From: Methanolacinia paynteri
GTDB lineage: Archaea; Halobacteriota; Methanomicrobia; Methanomicrobiales; Methanomicrobiaceae
Assembly: GCF_000784355.1 (NCBI RefSeq)
Contig: NZ_KN360940.1
Coordinates: 61,243 to 114,540 of the forward strand
Direction of reading: 5' to 3'
Length of the DNA stretch: 53,298 nucleotides
The position numbers were made by a program, and so were the translations under genes. The notes beneath the pieces are model-generated. The model saw only the letters and a list, made by a program, of their open reading frames with translations. It was not told the origin of the DNA and made no database searches. This document shows, piece by piece, positions 1 to 8,454 of the stretch. How positions within the stretch are numbered: the stretch's first letter is position 1; each line of letters starts with the position of its first letter.

Positions 1-837
1 GACCTGTGGGACAATGTAAAAGAACTGGGGATAACGGATTTCCTCGACGAGGCCAAAGCCGACGGACGGATTGTGAATGCAGGTTTCTCATTCCATGGTG
101 CCACTGAGGATTTCAGGCGTATAGTAGACGCCTACGACTGGGACTTCTGCCTGATACAGTACAACTTCCTCGACGAGAAGAACCAGGCGGGAACGGCCGG
201 TCTCGAATACGCCGCTTCGAAGGGGCTTGCAGTTATCATCATGGAGCCGCTTCGCGGGGGGAACCTGACAAGAGTGATACCGAAGTCCGTTGAGGAGATC
301 TGGAACGAAGCACCGGTAAAGAGGACACCGGCCGAATGGGCGCTCCGCTGGATCTGGAACCATCCCGAGGTCACTGTCGTTCTTTCGGGTATGAACGACG
401 ATGAAAATATCCGCGAGAACCTCAGGATCGCGGACGAGGCATACCCCGGTTCACTTACCGAAGAAGAGTTGCAGCTTGTAAAGAGAGTCGAAGGCAAATA
501 CCGTGAACTGATGAAAGTCGGCTGCACCGGCTGCCAGTACTGTATGCCCTGCCCGGAGGGAGTGAACATCCCGCTCTGTTTCGAGCATTACAACAACCTG
601 AATCTCGCCGACGACCCCGACCAGGTAAAATTCATGTATGCTTCACAAATGGGCGGCGTTCTCTCCGTAGGCGAGCCGCAGTATGCATCACTGTGCATCG
701 AATGCGGACAGTGTATCGAGAAGTGCCCACAGCATATCGATATCCCCGAAGTCCTGAAATGCGTCGTCGAGGAGATGGAAGGGCCGGGCTTTGAGGAGAG
801 AGTTGCAGCGGCAAGAGAGATATTCAAGAAGAAATGA
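1..837 (+). CDS. Aldo/keto reductase with C-terminal 4Fe-4S domain, 5' end outside window
   Basis: The reading frame is open from base 1, so the N-terminal part of the TIM barrel lies upstream of the window. The visible 278 residues contain the end of an aldo/keto reductase barrel (LIQYNFLDEKN, then a WALRWIWNHPEVTVVLSGM segment typical of the NADPH-binding end). A ferredoxin-like tail follows with clusters CTGCQYCMPCP and CIECGQCIEKCPQHIDIP. This arrangement is the Fe-S aldo/keto reductase family common in methanogens and clostridia; the substrate is not known. A redox flavoprotein follows 69 bases downstream on the same strand. The family call is firm, the physiological role is not. Confidence 0.9.
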   Translation, partial: DLWDNVKELGITDFLDEAKADGRIVNAGFSFHGATEDFRRIVDAYDWDFCLIQYNFLDEKNQAGTAGLEYAASKGLAVIIMEPLRGGNLTRVIPKSVEEIWNEAPVKRTPAEWALRWIWNHPEVTVVLSGMNDDENIRENLRIADEAYPGSLTEEELQLVKRVEGKYRELMKVGCTGCQYCMPCPEGVNIPLCFEHYNNLNLADDPDQVKFMYASQMGGVLSVGEPQYASLCIECGQCIEKCPQHIDIPEVLKCVVEEMEGPGFEERVAAAREIFKKK

Positions 838-906
838 GGATACTGAGTCCGTAGAATTGTTGGGAGAGACAAAAGGATTTATTATTGCATGTTTTATCTA
901 TAAACT

Positions 907-1461
907 ATGAAGATAATCGGTATTGCATCAAGCCCGCGAAAAGGCGGGAACAGCCAGACGCTTGTAGAGCATATACTCTCCGGTGCACGGGAAGAGGGAG
1001 CGGAGACCGAATTGATAAGGCTCTGCGAGAGAAACATCCAGCCCTGCACGGGATGCAACAGCTGCAAGGACGGGAGCGGCTGCATCATACAGGACAGCAT
1101 GGAGGATCTATGCGACACTCTTGCAGAAGCGGATGCTTTGGTCTTCGGCTCCCCGATCTACTGGTCGAGGCTGAACGCACAGGCGTATCCGTTCATCGAC
1201 AGGCTGTATGCCCTATTAAGACCGGACTTTTCCACAGATTTTCCCAAGGGCAAAAAGATGGCCGTTGCACTTACCTGCGGCGGAATGGAAGAGGAACAGC
1301 TGAAACCTGTAAACGACTACCTGAAATTCATCTTCGGGTTCCTTGGATTTACCGATGCAGGTTTCGTCTGGCAGAACCAGTGCTATATGCCTGACGATCT
1401 TGCGAAATATCCCGACAAGATCAAAGAGGCGGAGCAGCTGGGAAGATCCCTGGTAAAATAA
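907..1461 (+). CDS. Iron-sulfur flavoprotein / NADPH-dependent FMN reductase family
   Basis: A 184-residue flavodoxin-fold protein. The N-terminus has the FMN phosphate-binding loop (IGIASSPRKGGNSQTL), followed near residues 48-59 by CTGCNSCKDGSGC, the compact cysteine motif that binds a 4Fe-4S cluster in Isf-type flavoproteins of methanogens. GSPIYWSRLNAQAYPFIDR is the conserved flavin-contacting segment. It probably transfers electrons between ferredoxin and a small acceptor in the cytoplasm, as described for Isf proteins. The partner cannot be told from sequence. It lies just after the Fe-S aldo/keto reductase and may be co-transcribed. Confidence 0.9.
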   Translation: MKIIGIASSPRKGGNSQTLVEHILSGAREEGAETELIRLCERNIQPCTGCNSCKDGSGCIIQDSMEDLCDTLAEADALVFGSPIYWSRLNAQAYPFIDRLYALLRPDFSTDFPKGKKMAVALTCGGMEEEQLKPVNDYLKFIFGFLGFTDAGFVWQNQCYMPDDLAKYPDKIKEAEQLGRSLVK

Positions 1462-1649
1462 ACTCATTTTTTGGTTCTCCGCTAATCCGCGTAAATATTG
1501 TAGCTTCAACACTTTTGACGAACTCGAACGGCGAGCCGTAGTAAATTCATGGTGTGTACGGAGCGGAATGTACCGAAAACTAAATTCAACAGCTCAGGGG
1601 ACCCTTGCCGGTCCCCGAGCGTGCCGTGAGAGAACTATCTTAAGGCAAG

Positions 1650-1687
1650 GCCCCTGGGCAGGGGCCGTCCGGCGGCTTTGCCGCCGG
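1650..1687. repeat. Two back-to-back GC-rich hairpins
   Basis: GCCCCTG-GG-CAGGGGC (1650-1665) is followed at once by CCGGCGGC-TTT-GCCGCCGG (1669-1687), both perfectly paired. They stand in a gene-free stretch (1462-1820) that shows no convincing coding frame. They could be part of a structured RNA or a degenerate GC-rich intergenic repeat. No U-tract follows directly, so a simple terminator role is not supported. Confidence 0.5.
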
Positions 1688-1749
1688 TGCCGGGGTCGCC
1701 GATTAAAGTATAGTAAGGTATGTAATACTCGGACACATGTGAGGATAAG

Positions 1750-1779
1750 AAAATGCGAAGCATTTTCAGATAATTTTTT
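1750..1779 (+). terminator. Possible terminator hairpin with T-rich tail
   Basis: AAAATGC-GAA-GCATTTT (1750-1766) pairs perfectly and is followed by a T-run (TTTTTT at about 1774-1779). It could end plus-strand transcription from the redox genes before the convergent membrane-protein gene. Archaeal termination mostly needs only the T-run. Confidence 0.4.
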
Positions 1780-1820
1780 ACTGTCCTGACTCCTTATTCC
1801 ATCCGTTTCTAATCCTCCTG

Positions 1821-2423
1821 TTAGGATGACCCATCACCCGAAATTCCCGCCGCCTTCCTGAAACACCAGAAGACAAGAAGCATAATCATCGTCATCTCGA
1901 CAAAAAAACCGGTGTACAATATCAGCATAGGAAACAGGCTGCCGCCGGCGGTCGTATGCACCCATCCGGATGTGAATGGATCGATCGCCCACCCGACAAG
2001 TGGGATCTTGATAGAGAAATAATCGCCGTAGAGTTTACCCTCCCATACTTCCGGCGAGATAAGCAGTTTAAGGATAAAAGGTATCGAGATCAGGGGGGCA
2101 AGGGCCGCCACGAAGCCTTCGTCTTTTTCTTTGAATATTCCCGGAAAAACATTCATCGCCAATGCAACGGGATACCCGGCTGCAAATGCGATCATCGAAA
2201 TCGCGGCAAATGCGAAAATAAACGGCGACGGCCCTATGGTATGCGGTTTAAAGAGCACCCATAAAATTATCGAGAGAACAAACAAGAGGGGCAAAACCAG
2301 AAGGGCGGTCTTCTTCATCGCCGGGGAAGAAATTTTTTTCAGCCCGAACCAAATGAGAAGAGAAAAAAACGACGGCCCGAGAAAAAGAACGAGAACTTCA
2401 ATCACGGTCTCTTCCGCCCCCAT
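1821..2423 (-). CDS. Integral membrane protein of unknown function
   Basis: A 200-residue protein with about five hydrophobic segments (near residues 5-28, 38-59, 67-92, 105-120 and 160-188) and few charged loops. There is no motif I can assign. The sequence before the ATG is AT-rich, compatible with its own promoter. Nothing nearby indicates a function, since the adjacent genes are redox proteins on the other strand and an accessory HNH gene. GC content matches the core genome. Confidence 0.65.
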   Translation of the reverse strand: MGAEETVIEVLVLFLGPSFFSLLIWFGLKKISSPAMKKTALLVLPLLFVLSIILWVLFKPHTIGPSPFIFAFAAISMIAFAAGYPVALAMNVFPGIFKEKDEGFVAALAPLISIPFILKLLISPEVWEGKLYGDYFSIKIPLVGWAIDPFTSGWVHTTAGGSLFPMLILYTGFFVEMTMIMLLVFWCFRKAAGISGDGSS

Positions 2424-2548
2424 GGATCAACCGGCCCGGAATACGATCTAAAATATATCGATGAAATCCTTAAGTCCCCCTTTTTATTCTAATTATTTTG
2501 CCGGGTGTATATATGATCTCCCTTAAATGGAACCTGAGTCACTTACTT

Positions 2549-3310
2549 TCAATAATCCATCATTTCAATTTCTTTACTGTAATTCTCATCTTCTTCCCTG
2601 AGCATCTCTTCTCGGCGTTCAGGAGATGCAGACTCAAATTCAGCAAACCATCTGTCTGCTTCCAAATCTTCCTCTTCGATTTCCCTTATATATAGTCCTC
2701 TCTCATGAATTTTCCTCTTTTCTTCCTCAGGGAGGCACGAATAGCATAAAGAGTACTTGGTATATCTCTGTTTACAGGCGGGACAAAGATGCATCCCATT
2801 ATGAAGAGCGAAATGGCATCGATTACATAGGACGATTGTATCACATTCGAGATCGATATAATCTGGTTCATTAACGCTCATGCCAGATTTAGCTTCTACA
2901 CGTGCTTTAATCTCCAAAGAATATTGCTTAATGAACTGTTTGTAGCCATCACGGCCGAGATAATAGTCTGGCTTAGTTGCCTCTCTTTTCTCGACTTGAT
3001 TAAGTATTACTTTTGTCCGGCAGTTCTTACAGGTAGTCGTAACTCTCCCTTTGACCTCCTGTGAAGAGCCACATTCGGGACAGCGAAAAATTAAAATTGT
3101 CTTTGTATTATCAACCTCTCCAGAGTCCACTTTTTCTCGGATGAGATCTTTTATTATTGGGCGCTCAATGCTCTTTTTTGCATTCCGAGTTTTATGGGTA
3201 TGGTGAATTATTAAATTCTCAGCGCTTCCGCACCATGCACACTTTGCATTTTCGAGTAATTTTTCCCGTTGTTTCTTCCAGGCAGCCGAAGCCCATGGTT
3301 TCGCAGGCAT
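2549..3310 (-). CDS. HNH-like zinc protein with zinc-ribbon insertion
   Basis: A 253-residue protein rich in paired cysteines. Residues 24-37 (CAWC then IHH) and 162-170 (CNRCHFALH) resemble the two ends of an HNH/McrA-type beta-beta-alpha-metal nuclease. Between them is a zinc ribbon (CPEC at 77-80, CKNC at 94-97). After the second half follow two more pairs (CPAC 176-179, CYSC about 189-192) and an acidic tail. HNH proteins act in restriction, homing or DNA processing; the inserted ribbon is unusual and nuclease activity is inferred. It lies in an AT-rich island and looks acquired. An alternative is a zinc-binding DNA or RNA protein without catalysis. Confidence 0.6.
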   Translation of the reverse strand: MPAKPWASAAWKKQREKLLENAKCAWCGSAENLIIHHTHKTRNAKKSIERPIIKDLIREKVDSGEVDNTKTILIFRCPECGSSQEVKGRVTTTCKNCRTKVILNQVEKREATKPDYYLGRDGYKQFIKQYSLEIKARVEAKSGMSVNEPDYIDLECDTIVLCNRCHFALHNGMHLCPACKQRYTKYSLCYSCLPEEEKRKIHERGLYIREIEEEDLEADRWFAEFESASPERREEMLREEDENYSKEIEMMDY

Positions 3311-3532
3311 TATACAAAATTGGCTTTTAATTTACAGGAATATTTACTTTCTGAATTATCTTATCTCCCTATAACTACCTTCATTTAATTTATCACTGTC
3401 ATTGCTGGATTGTAATTTCCATATTCTTAATGTAGTAATTTTTACTCCAATCCCTAACACGCAGCAGAAAAGATTCTTAAAATATTAATAAAATCCGTAA
3501 TGTATCCGTCTGGTACTTTTCAATATGATAGT

Positions 3533-4150
3533 TTATGGTATAGCTGTTATAAAAAACACAATAAAAATGCAAATGAGAGCATTTCGTATACACTCATACG
3601 AGGTGTAAATGCTATTATTTCGAATCAGATTCTGTATACGATTATTTGAAATACATTTGTCATAATCATCTCGTAAAGTGGATTCACCTGCTGCATAACT
3701 ACTGAGTTCTATGATAGAAATTTTATTTTCATCAAACAGTACTTTGATTGCGAGAATCCCTCCTGAAATCAGATAAATCTCAGCACCGATATACAGAAAA
3801 AATCCTATCCAAGAAAAAATTGAGCAAGGATACTTTTCATAAAGTACCATTAATATTCCAGATGCCCCAGTTATTAAAGTAATAGCTATAGTAATTCCTA
3901 TAATGCTTATTTTTGCTTTATCCTCCAATTTATCTTTTGTGTGCATTGTGTCGGCATATTGACCTTTGAGCGTATCAATGCCAATTGCATCAGAATTTTC
4001 TATGCCGTCGAGAATACTTTGAGGATATTTTTTAGATAATTTTTTATTTTTTAGATAATTGTCTATAAAAGGAAAAGCGGCATCAAATATTTGTTTTATA
4101 CATCTTTTTATTTTTTCATATGCCCTTTTAACAGAAGATTCTTTGGTCAT
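3533..4150 (-). CDS. Membrane protein, third gene of the graspetide-like cassette
   Basis: A 205-residue protein with a charged N-terminal helix region of about 75 residues. It has two adjacent hydrophobic segments (about 80-103 and 107-135), a central soluble stretch and a C-terminal hydrophobic segment (about 185-204). The start codon overlaps the stop of the ATP-grasp gene (ATGA at 4147-4150), so translation is probably coupled. The two-helix hairpin after a cytosolic helix is reminiscent of SLATT-type pore effectors, but I see no diagnostic motif. It may instead export, anchor or sense the modified peptide. The family is not recognised; the operon link is strong. Confidence 0.6.
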   Translation of the reverse strand: MTKESSVKRAYEKIKRCIKQIFDAAFPFIDNYLKNKKLSKKYPQSILDGIENSDAIGIDTLKGQYADTMHTKDKLEDKAKISIIGITIAITLITGASGILMVLYEKYPCSIFSWIGFFLYIGAEIYLISGGILAIKVLFDENKISIIELSSYAAGESTLRDDYDKCISNNRIQNLIRNNSIYTSYECIRNALICIFIVFFITAIP

Positions 4151-5100
4151 GACATTCCTCCAGTTACTAGAAACTCTGCAATGACCTTATCAATAGGGAG
4201 TTTTGCAGTGAAGATCAACCAACCCCATTCCCCTGTTGGATTTATCTCAATAAAATAATAGGTATCACCTACCAATGCAAGGTCTATTCCGCCAAAATTC
4301 AATCCCAATTTATGCATTAACTCTTTAATTTGATCTTGAACATTCAAAGGTAAATCAATAGGTGAATATTTGAGGGATTCCTTTTCGTTTTTCCTCCAGT
4401 CACCTTCAATATTAAATCCATTTTTCGTTATGCTAACAGCAAAAATAGTATCACCAATGACAGTGACGCGAATGTCCGTCTTATCATGTAAATATTCTTG
4501 AACAATTATCGGCGCAGACTGTATTTCAGCATTTAGTAATTCCTGACCATCAATCATTGTTGAGTAAGTAAACATTTCCTGTCCTTTATCGTAAAAAAGG
4601 GCTGTATCCAAAGATTTGACAATATATATCAGTTCTGGTTGAATGCTTTCCGGGAGAATATTTCCTACATATGTTTCTGGTACAGGAAAACCACATAGTC
4701 TGGCGATTTTAAGCTGATAAAGTTTATTTTCAGCACCATATATCGAAACTGGATGATTAACCCATGTCACATTATCAAATGAAATGAGATTGCGAATAAA
4801 CGAACTCCATTGACTTTTAGATAGTTGTTCTTGCAGTGTGTATGGTTTTCCCATGTTCCGCAGAAAAACGGGCGCACGGAAATAAACAGATTTCAATATC
4901 CTTGGTGTTATAGTAAAAACTTGATCACCCTGCTTGATGGAGAGCGAATCATTTTGAAGAGTGTATAGTATTTTATATTCCGAAAAACGATCTCTGTTAA
5001 TTCGTAAATAGTTCAAACCACGCCTTTCAAGTTCACAACAAATTAAATCCGTTGAATAATCAATCGTGCTTGAGATGATCAAATGATTAACATCATTCAC
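4147..5100 (-). CDS. MvdD/MvdC-like ATP-grasp peptide ligase
   Basis: A 317-residue ATP-grasp enzyme. The family joins carboxylates to hydroxyl or amine side chains of a precursor peptide, forming the macrolactone or macrolactam links of graspetides (microviridin type). Visible ATP-grasp features are the nucleotide-binding lysine region VKSLD (161-165), IVQEYLHDKTDIRV with the conserved R (about 211), GGIDLAL (270-276) and the metal-binding EINPTGEWGW (285-294). The N-terminal 120 residues resemble the MvdD pre-ATP-grasp domain. It overlaps the upstream 68-residue precursor gene by 8 bases and the downstream membrane gene by 4. The enzyme family is confident; the product structure is unknown. 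Confidence 0.85.
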   Translation of the reverse strand: MNDVNHLIISSTIDYSTDLICCELERRGLNYLRINRDRFSEYKILYTLQNDSLSIKQGDQVFTITPRILKSVYFRAPVFLRNMGKPYTLQEQLSKSQWSSFIRNLISFDNVTWVNHPVSIYGAENKLYQLKIARLCGFPVPETYVGNILPESIQPELIYIVKSLDTALFYDKGQEMFTYSTMIDGQELLNAEIQSAPIIVQEYLHDKTDIRVTVIGDTIFAVSITKNGFNIEGDWRKNEKESLKYSPIDLPLNVQDQIKELMHKLGLNFGGIDLALVGDTYYFIEINPTGEWGWLIFTAKLPIDKVIAEFLVTGGMS

Positions 5101-5299
5101 CTTTTTGATCTTCTCCTGTTTCTCTGTCTTCTTTCTTTGTTAGCGGCCTACATGAATCATCGCTCAGCATCATTATTTCTCCTGTTGAGTTTTTTATCCA
5201 ATAACCTTGTTTTTCTTTAAAAGTACAATCTTGCGGAATGGGATCAACAACAGACGAAGTATAGCGAGACGCTTTTTCCAATAAAATATGCTCTTTCAT
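5093..5299 (-). CDS. Putative graspetide-type RiPP precursor peptide
   Basis: A 68-residue hydrophilic peptide immediately upstream of the ATP-grasp ligase, overlapping it by 8 bases. The first half looks like a leader (KASRYTSSVVDPIPQD, then QGYWIKNSTGEIMM). The C-terminal 24 residues are dense in acceptors and donors for ester or amide links: Ser, Thr and Lys alternating with Asp and Glu, ending TGEDQKGE. This composition and position match precursors of MvdD-type ligases, though the core boundaries are not determinable here. A purine-rich stretch (AAGGGAAG) precedes the ATG. Without the neighbour it could pass for an ordinary small protein. Confidence 0.7.
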   Translation of the reverse strand: MKEHILLEKASRYTSSVVDPIPQDCTFKEKQGYWIKNSTGEIMMLSDDSCRPLTKKEDRETGEDQKGE

Positions 5300-5568
5300 T
5301 TTCTTCCCTTAGCTCAATGTATTTCTATTAAGTATACCATGTATGCCAGATATTTTAACTTTTTTTATCACCATTATATGTGAATTGTACCTAACTATTT
5401 CTTGGATGACAAACATCTCAGATTCTTGAACCTTTGATATAAATTGCCTTTGAAATCTAAAAAATTCCTTATAGGATGTGTTTCTAATCATAAATATCAT
5501 AGATTTTTTTTTCAAAAAGTGATGAATAAAGAAGTTTTTTGAAATAGAAATTTGGGGGAATAAATTAT

Positions 5569-7062
5569 TCAGTCGGGACTTTCAGTCAGCTCTTTTTCCG
5601 TCTCTTCAAAGACCTTTACAATTGCCTCGTCGGGCGGAGGAGTGTGGATACTTACCACGTAGATCGCTATCATCGAGAATATGAAACCGGGAACAATCTC
5701 GTACAGGCCGAAGAATTCGAACTGCATCCATATGAGGACAGTCAGTCCTCCCACGATGATTCCCGCAAGGGCTCCCTGCAGAGTGGTTCTCTTCCAGAAG
5801 AGCGCCATAATCACGATCGGACCAAACGCCGCACCGAAGCCCGCCCATGCATACGAGACGATGTTGAACACGAAGCTGTCCGGGTTAACCGCAATCAAGA
5901 TTGCACAGATCGCGACCGCAAGAACAGAGAACCTGCTTATCCAGATCAGCTGCCTGTCAGTTGCGTCGGATTTGAGATACGTCTTGTACAGATCCTGCGA
6001 GACCGCGGACGCACTCACAAGAAGCTGCGATGAGGCGGTGCTCATGATTGCCGCGAGAATTCCGCAGAATACTATTCCTGCCAAAAAGGAGAAGAAGACT
6101 TCGCCCGTCATGATCATGAAGACAGTCTCCGATTCGGAACCCCCGAGAGTCTGCGGGAGGAACACTCTCCCGATCACTCCTATAGCCACCGCCGCAAAAA
6201 GCGATATGATGACCCAGACCATCGCGACTGTTCTTGCTTCCTTTATTTCTCCGGGATTTTTGATCGCCATGAACCTGACGAGGATGTGCGGCTGCCCGAA
6301 GTAGCCGAGACCCCAGGCGAGCATGGATACGACGGCGATGATCGTAAGAGGGCTTCCGTCCGGATTGACGAACGGGTTTAAGAGTGCGGGATTGATCTGT
6401 TCGATTCCTGCAATTGCTTCTCCCGGACCCCCGAGGATTGCGAGCGCCATGATCGGGACGATGAGGAGGGCGAAGAACATCAGGCAGCCCTGGATGAAGT
6501 CCGTCAGGCACACAGCCTTGAATCCGCCGGTGAAGGTATACAGTACGACTATCAGCGATCCTATGAGAAGAGCGGTCGTATAATCTACCCCGAATACGGT
6601 ATTGAACAGTTTTCCGCTGGCAACGAACTGTGCGGACGTATATATCAGGAAGAAGATCAGGATAAAAATAGCCGAGATGGCGCCGATGATATCGGAGTTG
6701 TCGCCGAACCTGTTCTTGAAAAAGTCGGGAAGGGTAAGGGAGTCGTTCGCATTTTTGGTATAGACCCTGAGCCTCTTCGCGATGAATTTCCAGTTCAGGA
6801 ATGTTCCGATAATAAGCCCGATTGCGATCCATATGACCGACATTCCCGAAAGGTATGCCAGGCCGGGAACTCCTATGAGGAGCCACCCGCTCATATCTGA
6901 TGCTTCAGCACTAAGCGCCGTTACAAACTTGTTTAGTCCTCTTCCCCCGAGGATATAGTCACTGACACTGTTCGTCTTTTTGTAATACAAAAAACCGATC
7001 GTGACCATTATGCCAAGATAGACGACAAAAGCCGCCAGTATTTCCAGTTCGTTGCCAACCAT
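5569..7062 (-). CDS. putP: Sodium:solute symporter, PutP-like (sodium/proline)
   Basis: A 497-residue protein with about 13 hydrophobic segments, the normal length for the SSS family. The N-terminal DYILGGRGLNKFVTALSAEASDMSGWLL and GFKAVCLTDFIQG segments are characteristic of the sodium/proline branch (PutP). The protein imports a small solute, probably proline or a related osmolyte, with sodium across the cytoplasmic membrane. Its GC-rich codon use matches the core genome, unlike the AT-rich island on either side. It is monocistronic by position. The substrate is inferred from family similarity only. Confidence 0.88.
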   Translation of the reverse strand: MVGNELEILAAFVVYLGIMVTIGFLYYKKTNSVSDYILGGRGLNKFVTALSAEASDMSGWLLIGVPGLAYLSGMSVIWIAIGLIIGTFLNWKFIAKRLRVYTKNANDSLTLPDFFKNRFGDNSDIIGAISAIFILIFFLIYTSAQFVASGKLFNTVFGVDYTTALLIGSLIVVLYTFTGGFKAVCLTDFIQGCLMFFALLIVPIMALAILGGPGEAIAGIEQINPALLNPFVNPDGSPLTIIAVVSMLAWGLGYFGQPHILVRFMAIKNPGEIKEARTVAMVWVIISLFAAVAIGVIGRVFLPQTLGGSESETVFMIMTGEVFFSFLAGIVFCGILAAIMSTASSQLLVSASAVSQDLYKTYLKSDATDRQLIWISRFSVLAVAICAILIAVNPDSFVFNIVSYAWAGFGAAFGPIVIMALFWKRTTLQGALAGIIVGGLTVLIWMQFEFFGLYEIVPGFIFSMIAIYVVSIHTPPPDEAIVKVFEETEKELTESPD

Positions 7063-7374
7063 AAAACACTCCGTACAAAAAGATATCTGTCAATGCCTGC
7101 ATTCAGAAAAGTCCGGGATTATCCTTCGTGATTTTCTTTCCCCGGTGAAAACAGTGATTTAGATGATTTCATATCTTCATTTATCCTGAAAGCCGTTCCA
7201 TCCGAAATATCTTGATAATTATCGATGGAAATCCTATATATATCATAAGTACTTGGTTTTTTGGACATTACATGGATTTTTAAAAGGTTTTTACAAGATA
7301 AAATCACTAAAATCATTATTTCAACCAATCAGATATATAAAAAAAATCAATTTTTAGTTAATAACATTTCATAA
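7063..7374. other. AT-rich gene-free stretch upstream of putP
   Basis: This 312-base stretch contains one short minus-strand frame (7119-7328) without a convincing start signal or protein-like composition. It probably carries the putP promoter at its left end and the 3' region of the HEPN-like gene at its right end. No hairpin or repeat stands out. Confidence 0.5.
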
Positions 7375-8124
7375 TTATTTAGGATGTCTTTGAAAATTAT
7401 TATAATCCCTTTTTCCGATCTCTTCATCACTTAACACAAGAAAATCATACACAATTGAACTCATTTTTTTCCCCAGGGGGCCAATATCTGCTAAAGTAAA
7501 AAACCTCGAAATTGCACGTAAAAATGTTTCTAGGATTACAACGATTTCTTTTATTATTTCTGATATGTGATTATATGAGAGATCATCGGTGAGCCTTCTT
7601 TGCAAATCTTCGCGTCTAAAAAATATCTCATTTTCAATTTTTTCCCAACCTTTTTTTGGATCAGAAAACTTTGATTTTCTATCCATGATAATATCTAAAT
7701 TATAATATCTTCCGCCTTGAGAAAAATTTGAAAGAACGGCGATTAAATGATTTAAATCTGGATTATCAATAATAAAATCAAGATCCTCCTTCCCAACAGG
7801 TCTTTTAGAAGAATATTTTTTTTCTTCAACAATATCAATAACTGCTTTCAATAGGTTCTCTAAATTATGACCATTACGTTTTACCCATTTTTTATGATAT
7901 TTTTCAAGAATCTCAAGGTCTTCCCAATACACAATAACCATAATGCTTTTAAGGAATTTTTCAAGACCAAAAGATAATAAAAAAATTGGAGCTTCACAAA
8001 AATCATTTACTCGATCCAAACTCTGTAATTCACCAATTCCTCTTTTAAGAAAACCAATAGATGTTTCAAGTTCATTAATCAAGCATAAATGCCGTAATGT
8101 GTCAACATTAGTCACCATGGACAT
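7375..8124 (-). CDS. HEPN/AbiV-like hypothetical protein
   Basis: A 249-residue, mostly helical, cytoplasmic protein. Residues 45-95 (FLLSFGLEKFLKSIMV, later HNLENLLKAV) resemble the helical core of HEPN or AbiV-type proteins, in which a 'GLEK-LK' helix is followed by a helix with HdLe-LL. No clear catalytic R-x4-6-H is visible, so RNase activity cannot be claimed. The gene is AT-rich relative to its neighbours and stands alone, which suggests acquisition. HEPN proteins commonly act in abortive phage defence or toxin-antitoxin pairs, but no nucleotidyltransferase partner is seen here. Confidence 0.5.
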   Translation of the reverse strand: MSMVTNVDTLRHLCLINELETSIGFLKRGIGELQSLDRVNDFCEAPIFLLSFGLEKFLKSIMVIVYWEDLEILEKYHKKWVKRNGHNLENLLKAVIDIVEEKKYSSKRPVGKEDLDFIIDNPDLNHLIAVLSNFSQGGRYYNLDIIMDRKSKFSDPKKGWEKIENEIFFRREDLQRRLTDDLSYNHISEIIKEIVVILETFLRAISRFFTLADIGPLGKKMSSIVYDFLVLSDEEIGKRDYNNFQRHPK

Positions 8125-8454
8125 TCCACCTTTTATTTGTATATCGTATTTCTATCGGAACAAATCAATTTAAGATTAATCAAAATGTTTAATAGAATTC
8201 CAGATTATGGAACATATGATCATAATATCGAATATAATTGATTTGCGAAGAATTTCTTGAGAATCAGATTATATAAAAATTTTGTAGAAAGATTATTGGC
8301 AATTCTCAATGGGGAAATAAGGAAGGTATAATACATACTTACAGATTCAACAATTCAAAATGCATTGAAATATAATTATAAATAATCTTTAAGTGAATAT
8401 TTGAGAAAAGGGGGTTGTTAGTTCCGGATTACAGCATGAGGGTAAGGATAATTA
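8125..8454. other. AT-rich intergenic region before the first histidine kinase
   Basis: These 330 bases are strongly AT-rich and hold no plausible reading frame. They form a divergent region between the minus-strand HEPN-like gene and the plus-strand kinase and presumably carry both promoters. No strong inverted repeat is evident. Confidence 0.5.

Noticed and set aside
5309-5515. 68-codon minus-strand frame upstream of the graspetide-like precursor
   Set aside because: The AT-rich composition (Lys/Ile/Phe runs), lack of a ribosome-binding site and absence of any domain make it more likely non-coding leader DNA. A second small peptide of the cassette cannot be fully excluded.
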